This document shows, one piece after another, positions 8,918 to 16,225 of a DNA stretch of 64,000 bases (position 1 is the first letter of the stretch; every line of letters begins with the position of its first letter). The translations under genes and the position numbers were made by a program. The DNA comes from an uncultured Collinsella sp. (GTDB lineage: Bacteria; Actinomycetota; Coriobacteriia; Coriobacteriales; Coriobacteriaceae), in assembly GCA_937995345.1 (NCBI GenBank), contig CALKKS010000012.1, forward strand, positions 85,291-149,290, in the 5' to 3' direction. Under the pieces are notes generated by a model. It saw only the letters and a list, made by a program, of their open reading frames with translations. It ran no database searches and had not been told where the DNA came from.

Positions 8918-10345
8918 TTAGGCCTCGACGGTGTCCAGGTCAAAACCGAAGTAGCGGACGGAGTTGTTGTAGCTGATGTCGCGCACGATGGTGCCCAGCA
9001 GCTCCATGTCGGCGGGATACTTGCCCTGCTCGACCCACTCGCCGATCACACTGCACAGCACGCGGCGGAAGTACTCGTGACGCGGATAGGACAGGAAAGA
9101 ACGGGAGTCGGTGAGCATGCCGACGAAGTTGCCCAGAACGCCCTCGTTGGCAAGGGCCGTGAGCTGCTCGCGCATGCCGACCTCGTTGTCGTTGAACCAC
9201 CAAGCGGAACCGTTCTGGATCTTGCCGGCAGTCGGGGCCTCCTGGAAGCAGCCCATGACGGTGTCTATCATGGTGTTGTCGATGGGGTTCAGGCTGTACA
9301 GGATGGTCTTGGGCAGGCCGCAGGTCTCCTGGATGGAGTTGAGGAAATCCGCGAGCTGGTCGGACGGCGTGTAGTTGGAGATGCAGTCGTAACCGGTATC
9401 GGGGCCGAGCTTGGCGAACATGGCGCGGTTGTTGTCGCGCTTGCAGCCAAAGTGCAGCTGCATGGCCCAACCCAGGCGGACATACTCGCCGGCGACAAAC
9501 TGCATAAAGGCGGTCTTGTACTTGAGGACCTCTTCCTCGGTGAGCGGCTCGGCGGCCAGGCCCTTGGCGAAGATGGCCTCGATCTCCTCGGTGGTAGCCG
9601 GGACATACATGACGTAGTCGAGCGCGTGGTCGGAGGCACGGCAGCCCAGCTCGTGGGCAACGTCGTAGCGCTTGGAGATAGCGGCCTTCATGCCCTCGAA
9701 GTCGTTGACCTCAACACCGGCGACCTCGGAGAGATGCTTGCAGTAGTCGGCGAACTCCTGACCGCGCTCGATGCGCAGGGCGGCATCGGGGCGCATGGCG
9801 GGAACAACCTGAACGTCAAAACTGTCGTCGGCGGCAATCTTCTTGTGCCACTCAAAGCTGTCGGCGGGGTCGTCAGTGGTGCAGATCATGCGGACGTTGG
9901 ACTGCTTGATCAGGTTGCGGCAGGTGAAGCTGGCCTCGGCGAGCTTAGCGTTGGCAAGGTCCCAGACCTCCTGGGCGGTATTGCCGTTGAGGACACCCTC
10001 ATAGCCAAAGAAACGCTTGAGCTCCAGGTGGCTCCACTCAAAGACGGGGTTGCCCACGCAACGACCCAGGGTCTCGGCCCACTTCTGGAACTTCTCGCGA
10101 GCGGGGGCATCGCCGGTGATGAAGCGCTCATCGACGCCGTTGGCGCGCATCAGACGCCACTTGTAGTGGTCGCCGCCCAGCCAAACCTCGGTGATGTTCT
10201 CAAAACGCTTGTCGTCCCAGATCTCCTTGGGAGAAATGTGGCAGTGGTAGTCAACGATGGGCATACCCTCGGCAAAGTTGTGGAACAGCTCCTCGCCGGT
10301 TTTGGTGCTCAGCAGGAAATCCTGATCGTCCATGAAGTTTTTCAT
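8918..10345 (-). CDS. uxaC: Glucuronate isomerase (uronate isomerase)
   Basis: UxaC isomerises D-galacturonate to D-tagaturonate (and D-glucuronate to D-fructuronate), the first intracellular step. The 475-residue amidohydrolase-fold protein has the metal-binding HCH at residues 34-36 (VDYHCHISPKEIW) and the family segment FFGYEGVLNG. ATG 10345 was chosen because AGGGG lies eight bases upstream; the frame extends further without a ribosome site. It is first in the uxaCBA operon, with two LacI-type operators 53-109 bp upstream of the start. Confidence 0.95.
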   Translation of the reverse strand: MKNFMDDQDFLLSTKTGEELFHNFAEGMPIVDYHCHISPKEIWDDKRFENITEVWLGGDHYKWRLMRANGVDERFITGDAPAREKFQKWAETLGRCVGNPVFEWSHLELKRFFGYEGVLNGNTAQEVWDLANAKLAEASFTCRNLIKQSNVRMICTTDDPADSFEWHKKIAADDSFDVQVVPAMRPDAALRIERGQEFADYCKHLSEVAGVEVNDFEGMKAAISKRYDVAHELGCRASDHALDYVMYVPATTEEIEAIFAKGLAAEPLTEEEVLKYKTAFMQFVAGEYVRLGWAMQLHFGCKRDNNRAMFAKLGPDTGYDCISNYTPSDQLADFLNSIQETCGLPKTILYSLNPIDNTMIDTVMGCFQEAPTAGKIQNGSAWWFNDNEVGMREQLTALANEGVLGNFVGMLTDSRSFLSYPRHEYFRRVLCSVIGEWVEQGKYPADMELLGTIVRDISYNNSVRYFGFDLDTVEA

Positions 10346-10397
10346 CAAACAACCCCTTTGTTGGCGGAGCGGGTGCACCGTGCGCCCGTTATCCTCT

Positions 10398-10413
10398 AGG
10401 TGAACGTTCACTA
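10398..10413. promoter_or_regulatory. uxaC operator 1 and likely -10 region
   Basis: GGTGAACGTTCAC contains the 10-bp palindrome TGAACGTTCA (10401-10410). On the minus strand TATAGT (10412-10417) just upstream is a plausible -10 box, so a bound repressor would cover the transcription start. Confidence 0.7.
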
Positions 10414-10432
10414 TAGTAGTGCAAAATGGCAC

Positions 10433-10454
10433 GTTAGGTGAACGTTCACCTAAC
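10433..10454. promoter_or_regulatory. uxaC operator 2, perfect 22-bp palindrome
   Basis: The site contains TTAGGTGAACGTTCACCTAA flanked by G and C, a perfect 22-bp inverted repeat centred on CG. Its centre is 38 bp from operator 1, placing it over or just upstream of the -35 region. It is the best match to the shared operator. Confidence 0.8.
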
Positions 10455-10466
10455 CATCATGGGATG

Positions 10467-10492
10467 AACGGTAGATTTTGGGGGTTTAACGG
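10467..10492 (-). promoter_or_regulatory. 26-bp CCGTT direct-repeat motif, copy B
   Basis: On the minus strand two CCGTT half-sites lie 21 bp apart and AAAATC is in the same place as in copy A. It sits 122-147 bp upstream of the uxaC start, just beyond operator 2. Confidence 0.55.
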
Positions 10493-10585
10493 TTGTCACA
10501 AGGATCGCGCCGCACATATCGCGGCCCGCAAAGCCATCCAACTATGGGCTCATAGCCTTTCCGTCAGGGTGGGTCCCCACTCGAC

Positions 10586-10776
10586 GTGCATTTTTTGGAG
10601 TATTCTGCGGCGCAAAGTCCCAAATACGGCCCATGGCACCTCATTTGCCCCGTGCGCCGTGCTTGATTGGCACAAAGAAGGGCCTTTGATGGCAAAATCC
10701 GCCACCAAAGGCCCTCAAGGCAGTCGTTATGTCCCTCTCCGAGACTCAACGTTGCTGAATACTCTCAAAAATGCAC
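10586..10776. repeat. Inverted-repeat-bounded intergenic segment, with lacI terminator inside
   Basis: GTGCATTTTTTGGAGTATTC (from 10586, arm to 10608) recurs inverted at 10754-10776, with 20 of 23 positions matching. The 145-bp interior holds the lacI terminator and no convincing gene. This covers most of the 460-bp gap between uxaC and lacI; the rest is promoter and operator sequence. Confidence 0.5.
10680..10714 (-). terminator. Terminator of the uronate LacI regulator gene
   Basis: GGGCCTTTGATGGC (10680-10693) pairs with GCCACCAAAGGCCC (10701-10714) with one mismatch. On the minus strand it is followed by TTCTTTG. Confidence 0.65.
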
Positions 10777-10806
10777 GCCGCCAGCGGGGGTACCCGCTCA
10801 GGCTGG

Positions 10807-11886
10807 TTAGATGCCCGCGAGCTTGCAGTAGCGATCGACGTTGCTGGCAAATACCATCTCCACGGCACCCTTTTGCACGGGGTCCGCAGGCGCTTTACCC
10901 CACAGCAAGTAATCGCCGAGCGTCTTGGCACCGCGGTAGGCCAAGCCCACCGGGTCCTTGTAGACGATATTGGTAAATATGCCGTGACGCAGGGCAAGCG
11001 CGCTCTCGGGGAACAGGTCGTTGCCGATTACCATGACCTCGCTCGCTTTATTGGCCGAGACGAGCGCGTCAGCCACCAGCTCAGAACCCACGGCGAACAC
11101 GCTGCAGATCAGCTCTGGGGCATCCGGGCCGTTGAGGCGACTGTTGAGCTCGCGCTCGAGTTGCTTGATCTGGGCATGAGCGCCGGTAAGGTCCTCGACC
11201 TGCCAGGGGACGTTATGCTCGCGCAGGTACGTATGGAAGGCGCGAGCGGTCAGGTAGTGCGAATCGGTATAGGGATCGCCGGCCAAGAGTAGAACGCGGG
11301 CATCGGCACCAGCGGCATGAACCAGGTTGGCCGCCTGCTCGGCCATTAGGCTACCCGCTGTCGAATAATCGGCCAAGCTGGCGCCCAGGCGGTCGAGGTG
11401 CGGACGGTCGCCATCGACGAGCTCAATCGCCACACCCGCCTCGGCAATCTGCTCCAGCAGATGGGTCGCGCGGTCGTCGCCCGGAACGTAAGCGAGCAGG
11501 CCGTCGATCTTCTCGCCCACCTGCAGGCGTTCATCAATCTGCTCGAGCGCATCGGCATAGCCGCCGACGCCAAACTCGACGCGCTCGACGCTAATGCCCT
11601 GGTCGATAACCTCCTGCTCAAAGCGATTGCAGCCTTCCCACAGGTAGCGATAGAAGTAAGCACCCTCGCGCGATGCGCACGGCAGGCAAAAGGTCAGGTT
11701 GATGTCCTTGCGACGCAGGCTCGAAGCGCTCGTGTTGCGGTGATAACCCATCTCCTCGGCCTTATCGTTAACTTTGGCGCGCACGGACTCGCTCACGCCG
11801 GCCTTGCCCGTCAGGGCTTTGTGCACGGTATTGATGGAAACGCCGAGCTCGGCGGCTATGTCCTTCATGGTTACGCGAGCGCTCAT
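10807..11886 (-). CDS. LacI-family regulator, probable repressor of the uronate genes
   Basis: This 359-residue protein starts with a LacI helix-turn-helix (VTMKDIAAELGVSINTVHKAL) and hinge (SASSLRRKDIN), followed by a periplasmic-binding-protein-type sensor domain that ends QKGAVEMVFASNVDRYC. It lies directly upstream of uxaC in the same orientation. The palindromic operators with AACGTT centres before uxaC and the symporter are the obvious targets, with a uronate intermediate as inducer; both are inferred. GGAG lies eight bases before ATG 11886. Confidence 0.88.
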   Translation of the reverse strand: MSARVTMKDIAAELGVSINTVHKALTGKAGVSESVRAKVNDKAEEMGYHRNTSASSLRRKDINLTFCLPCASREGAYFYRYLWEGCNRFEQEVIDQGISVERVEFGVGGYADALEQIDERLQVGEKIDGLLAYVPGDDRATHLLEQIAEAGVAIELVDGDRPHLDRLGASLADYSTAGSLMAEQAANLVHAAGADARVLLLAGDPYTDSHYLTARAFHTYLREHNVPWQVEDLTGAHAQIKQLERELNSRLNGPDAPELICSVFAVGSELVADALVSANKASEVMVIGNDLFPESALALRHGIFTNIVYKDPVGLAYRGAKTLGDYLLWGKAPADPVQKGAVEMVFASNVDRYCKLAGI

Positions 11887-11983
11887 GGGGTTACTCCGTT
11901 ATAGATAAGTTGCCAATTAACAGTACAGGTAACGATACCCCAAAATGACTCTTCAACTCGCCGCGCTCTCCCCCAAATGTGCA

Positions 11984-12017
11984 AAGCGCCCCGCGAACGG
12001 ATGCTCGCGAGGCGCTT
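11984..12017 (-). terminator. Terminator after the FeoB-associated protein gene
   Basis: AAGCGCC (11984-11990) and the following CGCGA pair with TCGCG and GGCGCTT (12011-12017). It lies 15 bases after the stop of the small membrane protein gene on the minus strand. Confidence 0.65.
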
Positions 12018-12031
12018 GGGTGCCTGGACCT

Positions 12032-12232
12032 TTATTTGATGCCGCGGCCCAAGTCTTCGGCAATTTTGTCCACGCCCTTAAGTGCGGCGCACGTCTTTTT
12101 GTTGGAGCAATGCCCCGTGCAAACGCCGCCCTGGGCGCAGTCGGCGCAGGTGCCCTTGCGGTAAATGCGCACGCACACGGCGACAAACGCAATGCCGATA
12201 ACAGCCAGTACAACAATATCGATAGGTGCCAT
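12032..12232 (-). CDS. FeoB-associated Cys-rich membrane protein
   Basis: This 66-residue protein has one N-terminal membrane helix (IVVLAVIGIAFVAVCVRIY) followed by a cysteine-rich tail (CADCAQGGVCTGHCSNKKTCAA) with five Cys. That is the pattern of the small proteins found beside FeoB in Gram-positive bacteria. It is proposed to sit in the membrane with FeoB and bind metal or an Fe-S cluster; its exact job is not established. GAGGAGG lies just before ATG 12232. A terminator (12345-12378) separates it from feoB. Confidence 0.85.
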   Translation of the reverse strand: MAPIDIVVLAVIGIAFVAVCVRIYRKGTCADCAQGGVCTGHCSNKKTCAALKGVDKIAEDLGRGIK

Positions 12233-12344
12233 AGCAAGCCTCCTCTAGTTAACCATCATTTACTTTACCCCATTCTCCACCTACCTAAAAGAGACAGGTT
12301 TATTTTGGTCGGTTTTATCTGCGGAAACGCCATATCTCCCCCAC

Positions 12345-12378
12345 CAAAAAGCCCGAGTGTCGCTGGGACACCCGGGCT
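12345..12378 (-). terminator. feoB terminator
   Basis: AGCCCGAGTGTC (12350-12361) pairs with GGACACCCGGGCT (12366-12378) and is followed by a T run on the minus strand (plus strand A 12345-12350). It lies 30 bases after the feoB stop. Confidence 0.8.
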
Positions 12379-12407
12379 CGTGGAAAGGGGCTAATCCTTA
12401 TTCGGAC

Positions 12408-14735
12408 TTAAGCGGAAACTGCGGCGGAAGCAGCGTTGGTCTCGTCCTCGTCGGTCCAGGCATGCCTAGGCATGGGACGGAAGATCTGGAAGAGCATCGC
12501 AACCAGCAGAACGATGGCTACAACCGTCCAAATACCAAACTGGCCAAGGACAAGCAGGTTGTAGAACTGGTTGATGAACAGGCCGATCACCCAAGCAAAG
12601 GCGCACTCGTAGCCGATGGCAATCGCAGTCCACTTGCCAGAGTCCATCTGGTTGCGGATAGTGCCCATGGCGGCAAAGCACGGGGCGCACAGCAGGTTGA
12701 AAGCGCCAAAGGCAACGCAGGCGCCCATAGTCGGGAACATGCCGGCAAACGCGGTCCACAGGCTCGGGTCGGTCTCGGCGGCGTCGGCAACGGACAGCAG
12801 CGAGCCGGCGGTAGCGACAACGTTCTCCTTGGCAACGAGGCCCGAGACGGTCAGTGCGGTGGCCTGCCAGGTGCTAAAGCCGAGCGGGGCGAAGATCCAG
12901 GCAACCAGGTTGCCGAGCATGGCGAGCACGGAGTAGTCCATGAACTCCTCGGGGATGCCGTCCATCGCGGGCAGGAAGCCAAAGGAACCGTTGTAGCTAC
13001 CAAAGTTGGAGAGGAACCAAACAACGACGGTGGACGCGAAGATGACCGTGCCGGCCTTCTTGATAAAGGCCCAGCAGCGCTCCCACACGTGCAGCGCCCA
13101 AGAGCGGATCGCCGGGAAGTGGTAGGCGGGAAGCTCCATAACAAACGGTGTCGGGCGACCGGCGAAGAGCTTGGTCTTCTTGAGCATGAGGCCCGAGGCG
13201 ATGACGGCAAACACGCCCAGGAAGTAGAAGAGCGGGCTGATCCACGCGGCGGTGGTGGAAGAGTCGCCGATGATGGAACCCATAAGCAGGGCGATGATCG
13301 GCAGCTTAGCGCCACAGGGGATGAACGTGGTCGTCATGACCGTCATACGGCGGTCCTTCTCGTTCTCGATGGTCTTGGTGGCCATGACGCCGGGAACGCC
13401 GCAGCCCGAGGACACGAGCATGGGGATAAAGGACTTACCGGACAGGCCAAAGCGGCGGAACACGCGGTCCATAATAAAGGCGACACGGGCCATGTAGCCG
13501 CAGTCCTCCAGGAAGGACAGCATCACAAAGAGCAGGAACATCTGCGGAACGAAGCCGAAGATGGCGCCTAAGCCGCCAACGATACCGTCGCAGACCAGCG
13601 AATCGACCAGGCCACCGTCCTCGGTGCCGCCCGCCACAAGGGCGTCGTGCACCACGGTGGTAATACCCGGGACATAGGGGCCGTACTGTGCCGGGTCGAC
13701 CGAGTCGGCATTGTCGCCCGCAGCCTCGACGGCCGCGTCGTAGGCATCGCGGCCCTGACCGAGCACGTACCAGCCGTCGGTACCGAAGAGCTGGTCGTTG
13801 GTGAAGTCAGTCACCGTACCGCCCAAGGTGGAAACGGCGATGTAGTACACGCAGAACATGATGACCACAAAGATCGGCAGGCCCAGGATACGGTTGGTAA
13901 CCACACGGTCAATCTTCTCGGAAGTGCTCATCTTGGCCGGAGCCTTGGTGAGGCATTCGTCGATGATGTGGGCAATCACGCCATATCGTTCACCGGTGAT
14001 GATGGACTCGGCATCGTCGTCGCAGTCCTGCTCGCACTGGGCGACCAGCTGCTCCACGCGAGCGGCCTTCTCCTTAGTGAGGTTGATGAGCTTGCAGGCG
14101 TCCGCGTCGCGCTCGAACAGCTTGACGGCGTAGTAGCGACGCTTGTTGGCGGAAACGCTCGCCGGCAGGTTGTTCTCGATGTGGTCCAGAACGTCCTCGA
14201 TGGAAGAGTCGAACTTGTGCTCCGGCACCTGGCCCTTGGAAGCAGCGGACTTCTTGACCTGCTCGAACAGCTCCTTGATGCCCTTGTTCTTAAGGGCCGA
14301 GATCATCATGACCGGACAGCCGAGCTTCTTGGACAGCTTGGCGGTGTCGATCTTGTCGCCGTTCTTCTCGACCAAGTCGGCCATGTTGAGGGCGACGACT
14401 ACGGGCAGGCCGGTCTCGATAACCTGAAGCGCCAGATACAGGTTGCGCTCGAGGTTGGTGGCATCGACCACCTGGACAACGACATCGGGCTCGCCGCTCA
14501 TGAGGTAGTCGCGCGAGCACTGCTCCTCGGGGCTGTAGGGGGAAAGCGAGTAGATGCCGGGGAGGTCCGTAATCGTGACGCTCTTGTCGCTCAGGAGCTT
14601 GGCTTCCTTTTTCTCAACCGTGACGCCCGGCCAGTTGCCAACGTAGCCGTTGGCGCCGGTGATCAGGTTGAAAAGCGTGGTCTTGCCGCAGTTGGGGTTA
14701 CCCGCCAGCGCGACATGGATCTGAGAATCCGCCAT
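12408..14735 (-). CDS. feoB: Ferrous iron transporter FeoB
   Basis: FeoB is the GTPase-linked membrane permease for Fe2+. The 775-residue protein begins with a G domain: P-loop GNPNCGKTT (12-20), DLPG switch region near 57-60 and NMAD specificity motif near 118. Next come a GDI-like helical region and a membrane domain with Gate motifs (SSGCGVPGVMATK, FIPCGAKLPI). AAGGA lies before ATG 14735. It is downstream of two feoA genes; an AAGTTAG/CTAACTT inverted repeat (14811-14830) in its upstream gap suggests separate iron-responsive control. Confidence 0.96.
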   Translation of the reverse strand: MADSQIHVALAGNPNCGKTTLFNLITGANGYVGNWPGVTVEKKEAKLLSDKSVTITDLPGIYSLSPYSPEEQCSRDYLMSGEPDVVVQVVDATNLERNLYLALQVIETGLPVVVALNMADLVEKNGDKIDTAKLSKKLGCPVMMISALKNKGIKELFEQVKKSAASKGQVPEHKFDSSIEDVLDHIENNLPASVSANKRRYYAVKLFERDADACKLINLTKEKAARVEQLVAQCEQDCDDDAESIITGERYGVIAHIIDECLTKAPAKMSTSEKIDRVVTNRILGLPIFVVIMFCVYYIAVSTLGGTVTDFTNDQLFGTDGWYVLGQGRDAYDAAVEAAGDNADSVDPAQYGPYVPGITTVVHDALVAGGTEDGGLVDSLVCDGIVGGLGAIFGFVPQMFLLFVMLSFLEDCGYMARVAFIMDRVFRRFGLSGKSFIPMLVSSGCGVPGVMATKTIENEKDRRMTVMTTTFIPCGAKLPIIALLMGSIIGDSSTTAAWISPLFYFLGVFAVIASGLMLKKTKLFAGRPTPFVMELPAYHFPAIRSWALHVWERCWAFIKKAGTVIFASTVVVWFLSNFGSYNGSFGFLPAMDGIPEEFMDYSVLAMLGNLVAWIFAPLGFSTWQATALTVSGLVAKENVVATAGSLLSVADAAETDPSLWTAFAGMFPTMGACVAFGAFNLLCAPCFAAMGTIRNQMDSGKWTAIAIGYECAFAWVIGLFINQFYNLLVLGQFGIWTVVAIVLLVAMLFQIFRPMPRHAWTDEDETNAASAAVSA

Positions 14736-14810
14736 TCAATCCTTCTTCCTTGTGTGCCCGCGCTGCTTTCTCCGCGCGAGCTGGATAATGTGCTTCAAAG
14801 TTGCTGCATT

Positions 14811-14830
14811 AAGTTAGAAAAACCTAACTT
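14811..14830. promoter_or_regulatory. Inverted repeat upstream of feoB, candidate iron-regulator site
   Basis: AAGTTAG (14811-14817) and CTAACTT (14824-14830) form a 7-bp inverted repeat separated by six bases. The half-site resembles those at 15406-15459 before the first feoA gene. DtxR-family regulators use related TTAGGTTA-type palindromes; assignment here is inferred. Confidence 0.5.
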
Positions 14831-14858
14831 TATCTGCAGAAATATACGCCACGAGTCC

Positions 14859-15080
14859 TTACTGGACCTCGACGACGGCCGCCTCCTCCTTGCGGATAGA
14901 AAGCTCGTAGCCGCGCACGTTGATCTCGACCGGATCTCCGAGCGGTGCAACCTTTACGACCTTGAACGAAGTGCCCTTGATGAGCCCCAGGTCCATAAGG
15001 TGACGGCGAAGTGCGCCCTCACCGTGAAGCTTGACGATGGTAGAGCTCTCGCCCACCTTAACGTCACCCAACGTCTTCAT
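14859..15080 (-). CDS. feoA: FeoA-domain protein 1
   Basis: This 73-residue SH3-like protein has the FeoA core: LGDVKVGESSTIVKL, HLMDLGLIKGTSFKVVKVAPLGDPVEINVRGYELSIRKEEAAVVEV. FeoA is thought to bind the cytoplasmic part of FeoB and support iron uptake. It lies between a second feoA-like gene and feoB. The ATG at 15080 is preceded by AAAGGGGGAAAAG. Confidence 0.93.
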   Translation of the reverse strand: MKTLGDVKVGESSTIVKLHGEGALRRHLMDLGLIKGTSFKVVKVAPLGDPVEINVRGYELSIRKEEAAVVEVQ

Positions 15081-15119
15081 ATTCTTTTCCCCCTTTCAGC
15101 TTTTTTGGAATGCTGCGAA

Positions 15120-15362
15120 CTAACCGACGGTCATGATGTGCATGGCGACCTTGGTATCGATACCAAAGCGTGCGCCCAGCACGGTGACGATGATATTGGC
15201 GCCACTCGAGCTCACTACGTGAACCTCGCTGCCCTCGACAAAGCCGAGGTCCTTGAGGTGGTGCTTCATGTCCTCATTGCCCTTTACACGAGACACGTGC
15301 ACGGTTTCGCCCGCTTTCACCATCGAAAGCGGCATGGCCGGCATCTGCGGTCCGCAAGACAT
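15120..15362 (-). CDS. FeoA-domain protein 2
   Basis: This 80-residue FeoA paralogue has a longer N-terminus (MSCGPQMPAMPLSMVKAGETV) and the core HHLKDLGFVEGSEVHVVSSSGANIIVTVLGARFGIDTKVAMHIMTV. The early Cys is unusual for FeoA. It is first in the feoA-feoA-feoB cluster, 39 bases before the next feoA. AGGAG precedes ATG 15362. A 15-bp inverted repeat in its promoter region suggests iron control. Confidence 0.9.
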   Translation of the reverse strand: MSCGPQMPAMPLSMVKAGETVHVSRVKGNEDMKHHLKDLGFVEGSEVHVVSSSGANIIVTVLGARFGIDTKVAMHIMTVG

Positions 15363-15405
15363 GAGTGTGCTCCTAACGTCAGTTCGTCCTCAACATCGAC
15401 GCAGC

Positions 15406-15459
15406 AAAAGTTAACCACGTCTATGTTCGCTACAGTAAACTAGCACGTGGTTAACTTTT
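15406..15459. promoter_or_regulatory. 15-bp inverted repeat in the feo promoter region
   Basis: AAAAGTTAACCACGT (15406-15420) recurs exactly inverted at 15445-15459 with 24 bases between. Each arm holds AGTTAAC, related to the AAGTTAG half-sites before feoB. It sits 44-97 bp upstream of the first feoA and is a candidate paired iron-repressor operator. Confidence 0.5.
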
Positions 15460-15506
15460 TGGAAAGGGTCCCCATTTAGATTTCGAAAAAGTTTCCTATA
15501 CGAAAC

Positions 15507-15542
15507 AAAAAGGCGCGGCAAAGAGCTGTCCTTTGCCGCGCC
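15507..15542 (-). terminator. Terminator of the HPr-like gene
   Basis: GGCGCGGCAAAG (15512-15523) pairs exactly with CTTTGCCGCGCC (15531-15542) and is followed by five T on the minus strand. Confidence 0.85.
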
Positions 15543-15551
15543 CTGTCATGC

Positions 15552-15800
15552 TTAGAGCGAGAGGTTTCTGATCGACGTGACGCACGAGGCCTCGTCCACG
15601 CCCGAAACGCGGAACACGATGTCCTCGCCGCATTCGCCGTAGAGCGCCATGAGCCCCATCACATCGCGACCGTCGGTATGGCGCTCGCCGATGCTGACCG
15701 ACACGTCGCTACGATGCTTGGCAATAATGTCATAGAGCAGCGCAACCGGGCGGGCATGTAGTCCCAACGGATCTTTAATCGTCTTTGTAAACTCGACCAT
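15552..15800 (-). CDS. HPr-like phosphocarrier protein with Asp at position 46
   Basis: HPr carries phosphate from enzyme I to PTS permeases. This 82-residue protein has the active-site motif LGLHARP with His15. At residue 46, where Gram-positive HPr has the regulatory Ser phosphorylated by HPr kinase, it has Asp (GRDVMGLMALYG). It is therefore either permanently Ser-P-like or outside that control; both are inferences. ATG 15800 is preceded by GGGAGGGG; the frame continues 15 codons upstream without a better site. It is monocistronic, with its own terminator. Confidence 0.88.
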   Translation of the reverse strand: MVEFTKTIKDPLGLHARPVALLYDIIAKHRSDVSVSIGERHTDGRDVMGLMALYGECGEDIVFRVSGVDEASCVTSIRNLSL

Positions 15801-15893
15801 GTCCCCTCCCGCGGCATCGCACATTCGGCCGGCAAACCCAGCCACGTGGTAGTTATTGTAGCGTTAGATGCTTGTTGAGAGCTCCTCTGAACA

Positions 15894-16125
15894 CCTCGTG
15901 GGCAAAAAGTGGCAAATATGAGTACTGTCACCAATTTAGTAGCAGCAAAATCGAGAGCAAATTGCCTACTTTAAGCGACCGATTCGAAGAGGTTGAAAGC
16001 CGTCAAACGCTCTTTAAAGGGGGTTAGATAAATTGATTATGAGCCCGTTTTCGCTCAGAACAGGCCGAAAAATATGACACCTCTTTTGCAACAGTACTCA
16101 TATTTGGCATTTTTTGACCACGGGG
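15894..16125. repeat. 232-bp element bounded by 35-bp inverted repeats
   Basis: The 35-bp left arm (15894-15928), containing GCAAATATGAGTACTGT, recurs inverted at 16091-16125 with 31 of 35 positions matching. The 162-bp interior is relatively AT-rich and has no convincing gene. It fills most of the 425-bp gap between the permease and HPr genes. It could be a small non-autonomous repeat or a regulatory element. Confidence 0.55.
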
Positions 16126-16150
16126 TCCAAAACCATGCCCCAAAACACAA

Positions 16151-16178
16151 AAGGAGGGGCCTCGTAAGGCCCCTCCTT
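16151..16178 (-). terminator. Terminator of the amino acid permease gene
   Basis: AAGGAGGGGCCT (16151-16162) pairs exactly with AGGCCCCTCCTT (16167-16178) around a CGTA loop. On the minus strand it is followed by TTTTGTGTTTT. Confidence 0.85.
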
Positions 16179-16225
16179 AGGAAAGGGAATCGATTTATTC
16201 CACAGCCGTAGATTAATCCTAGCCG

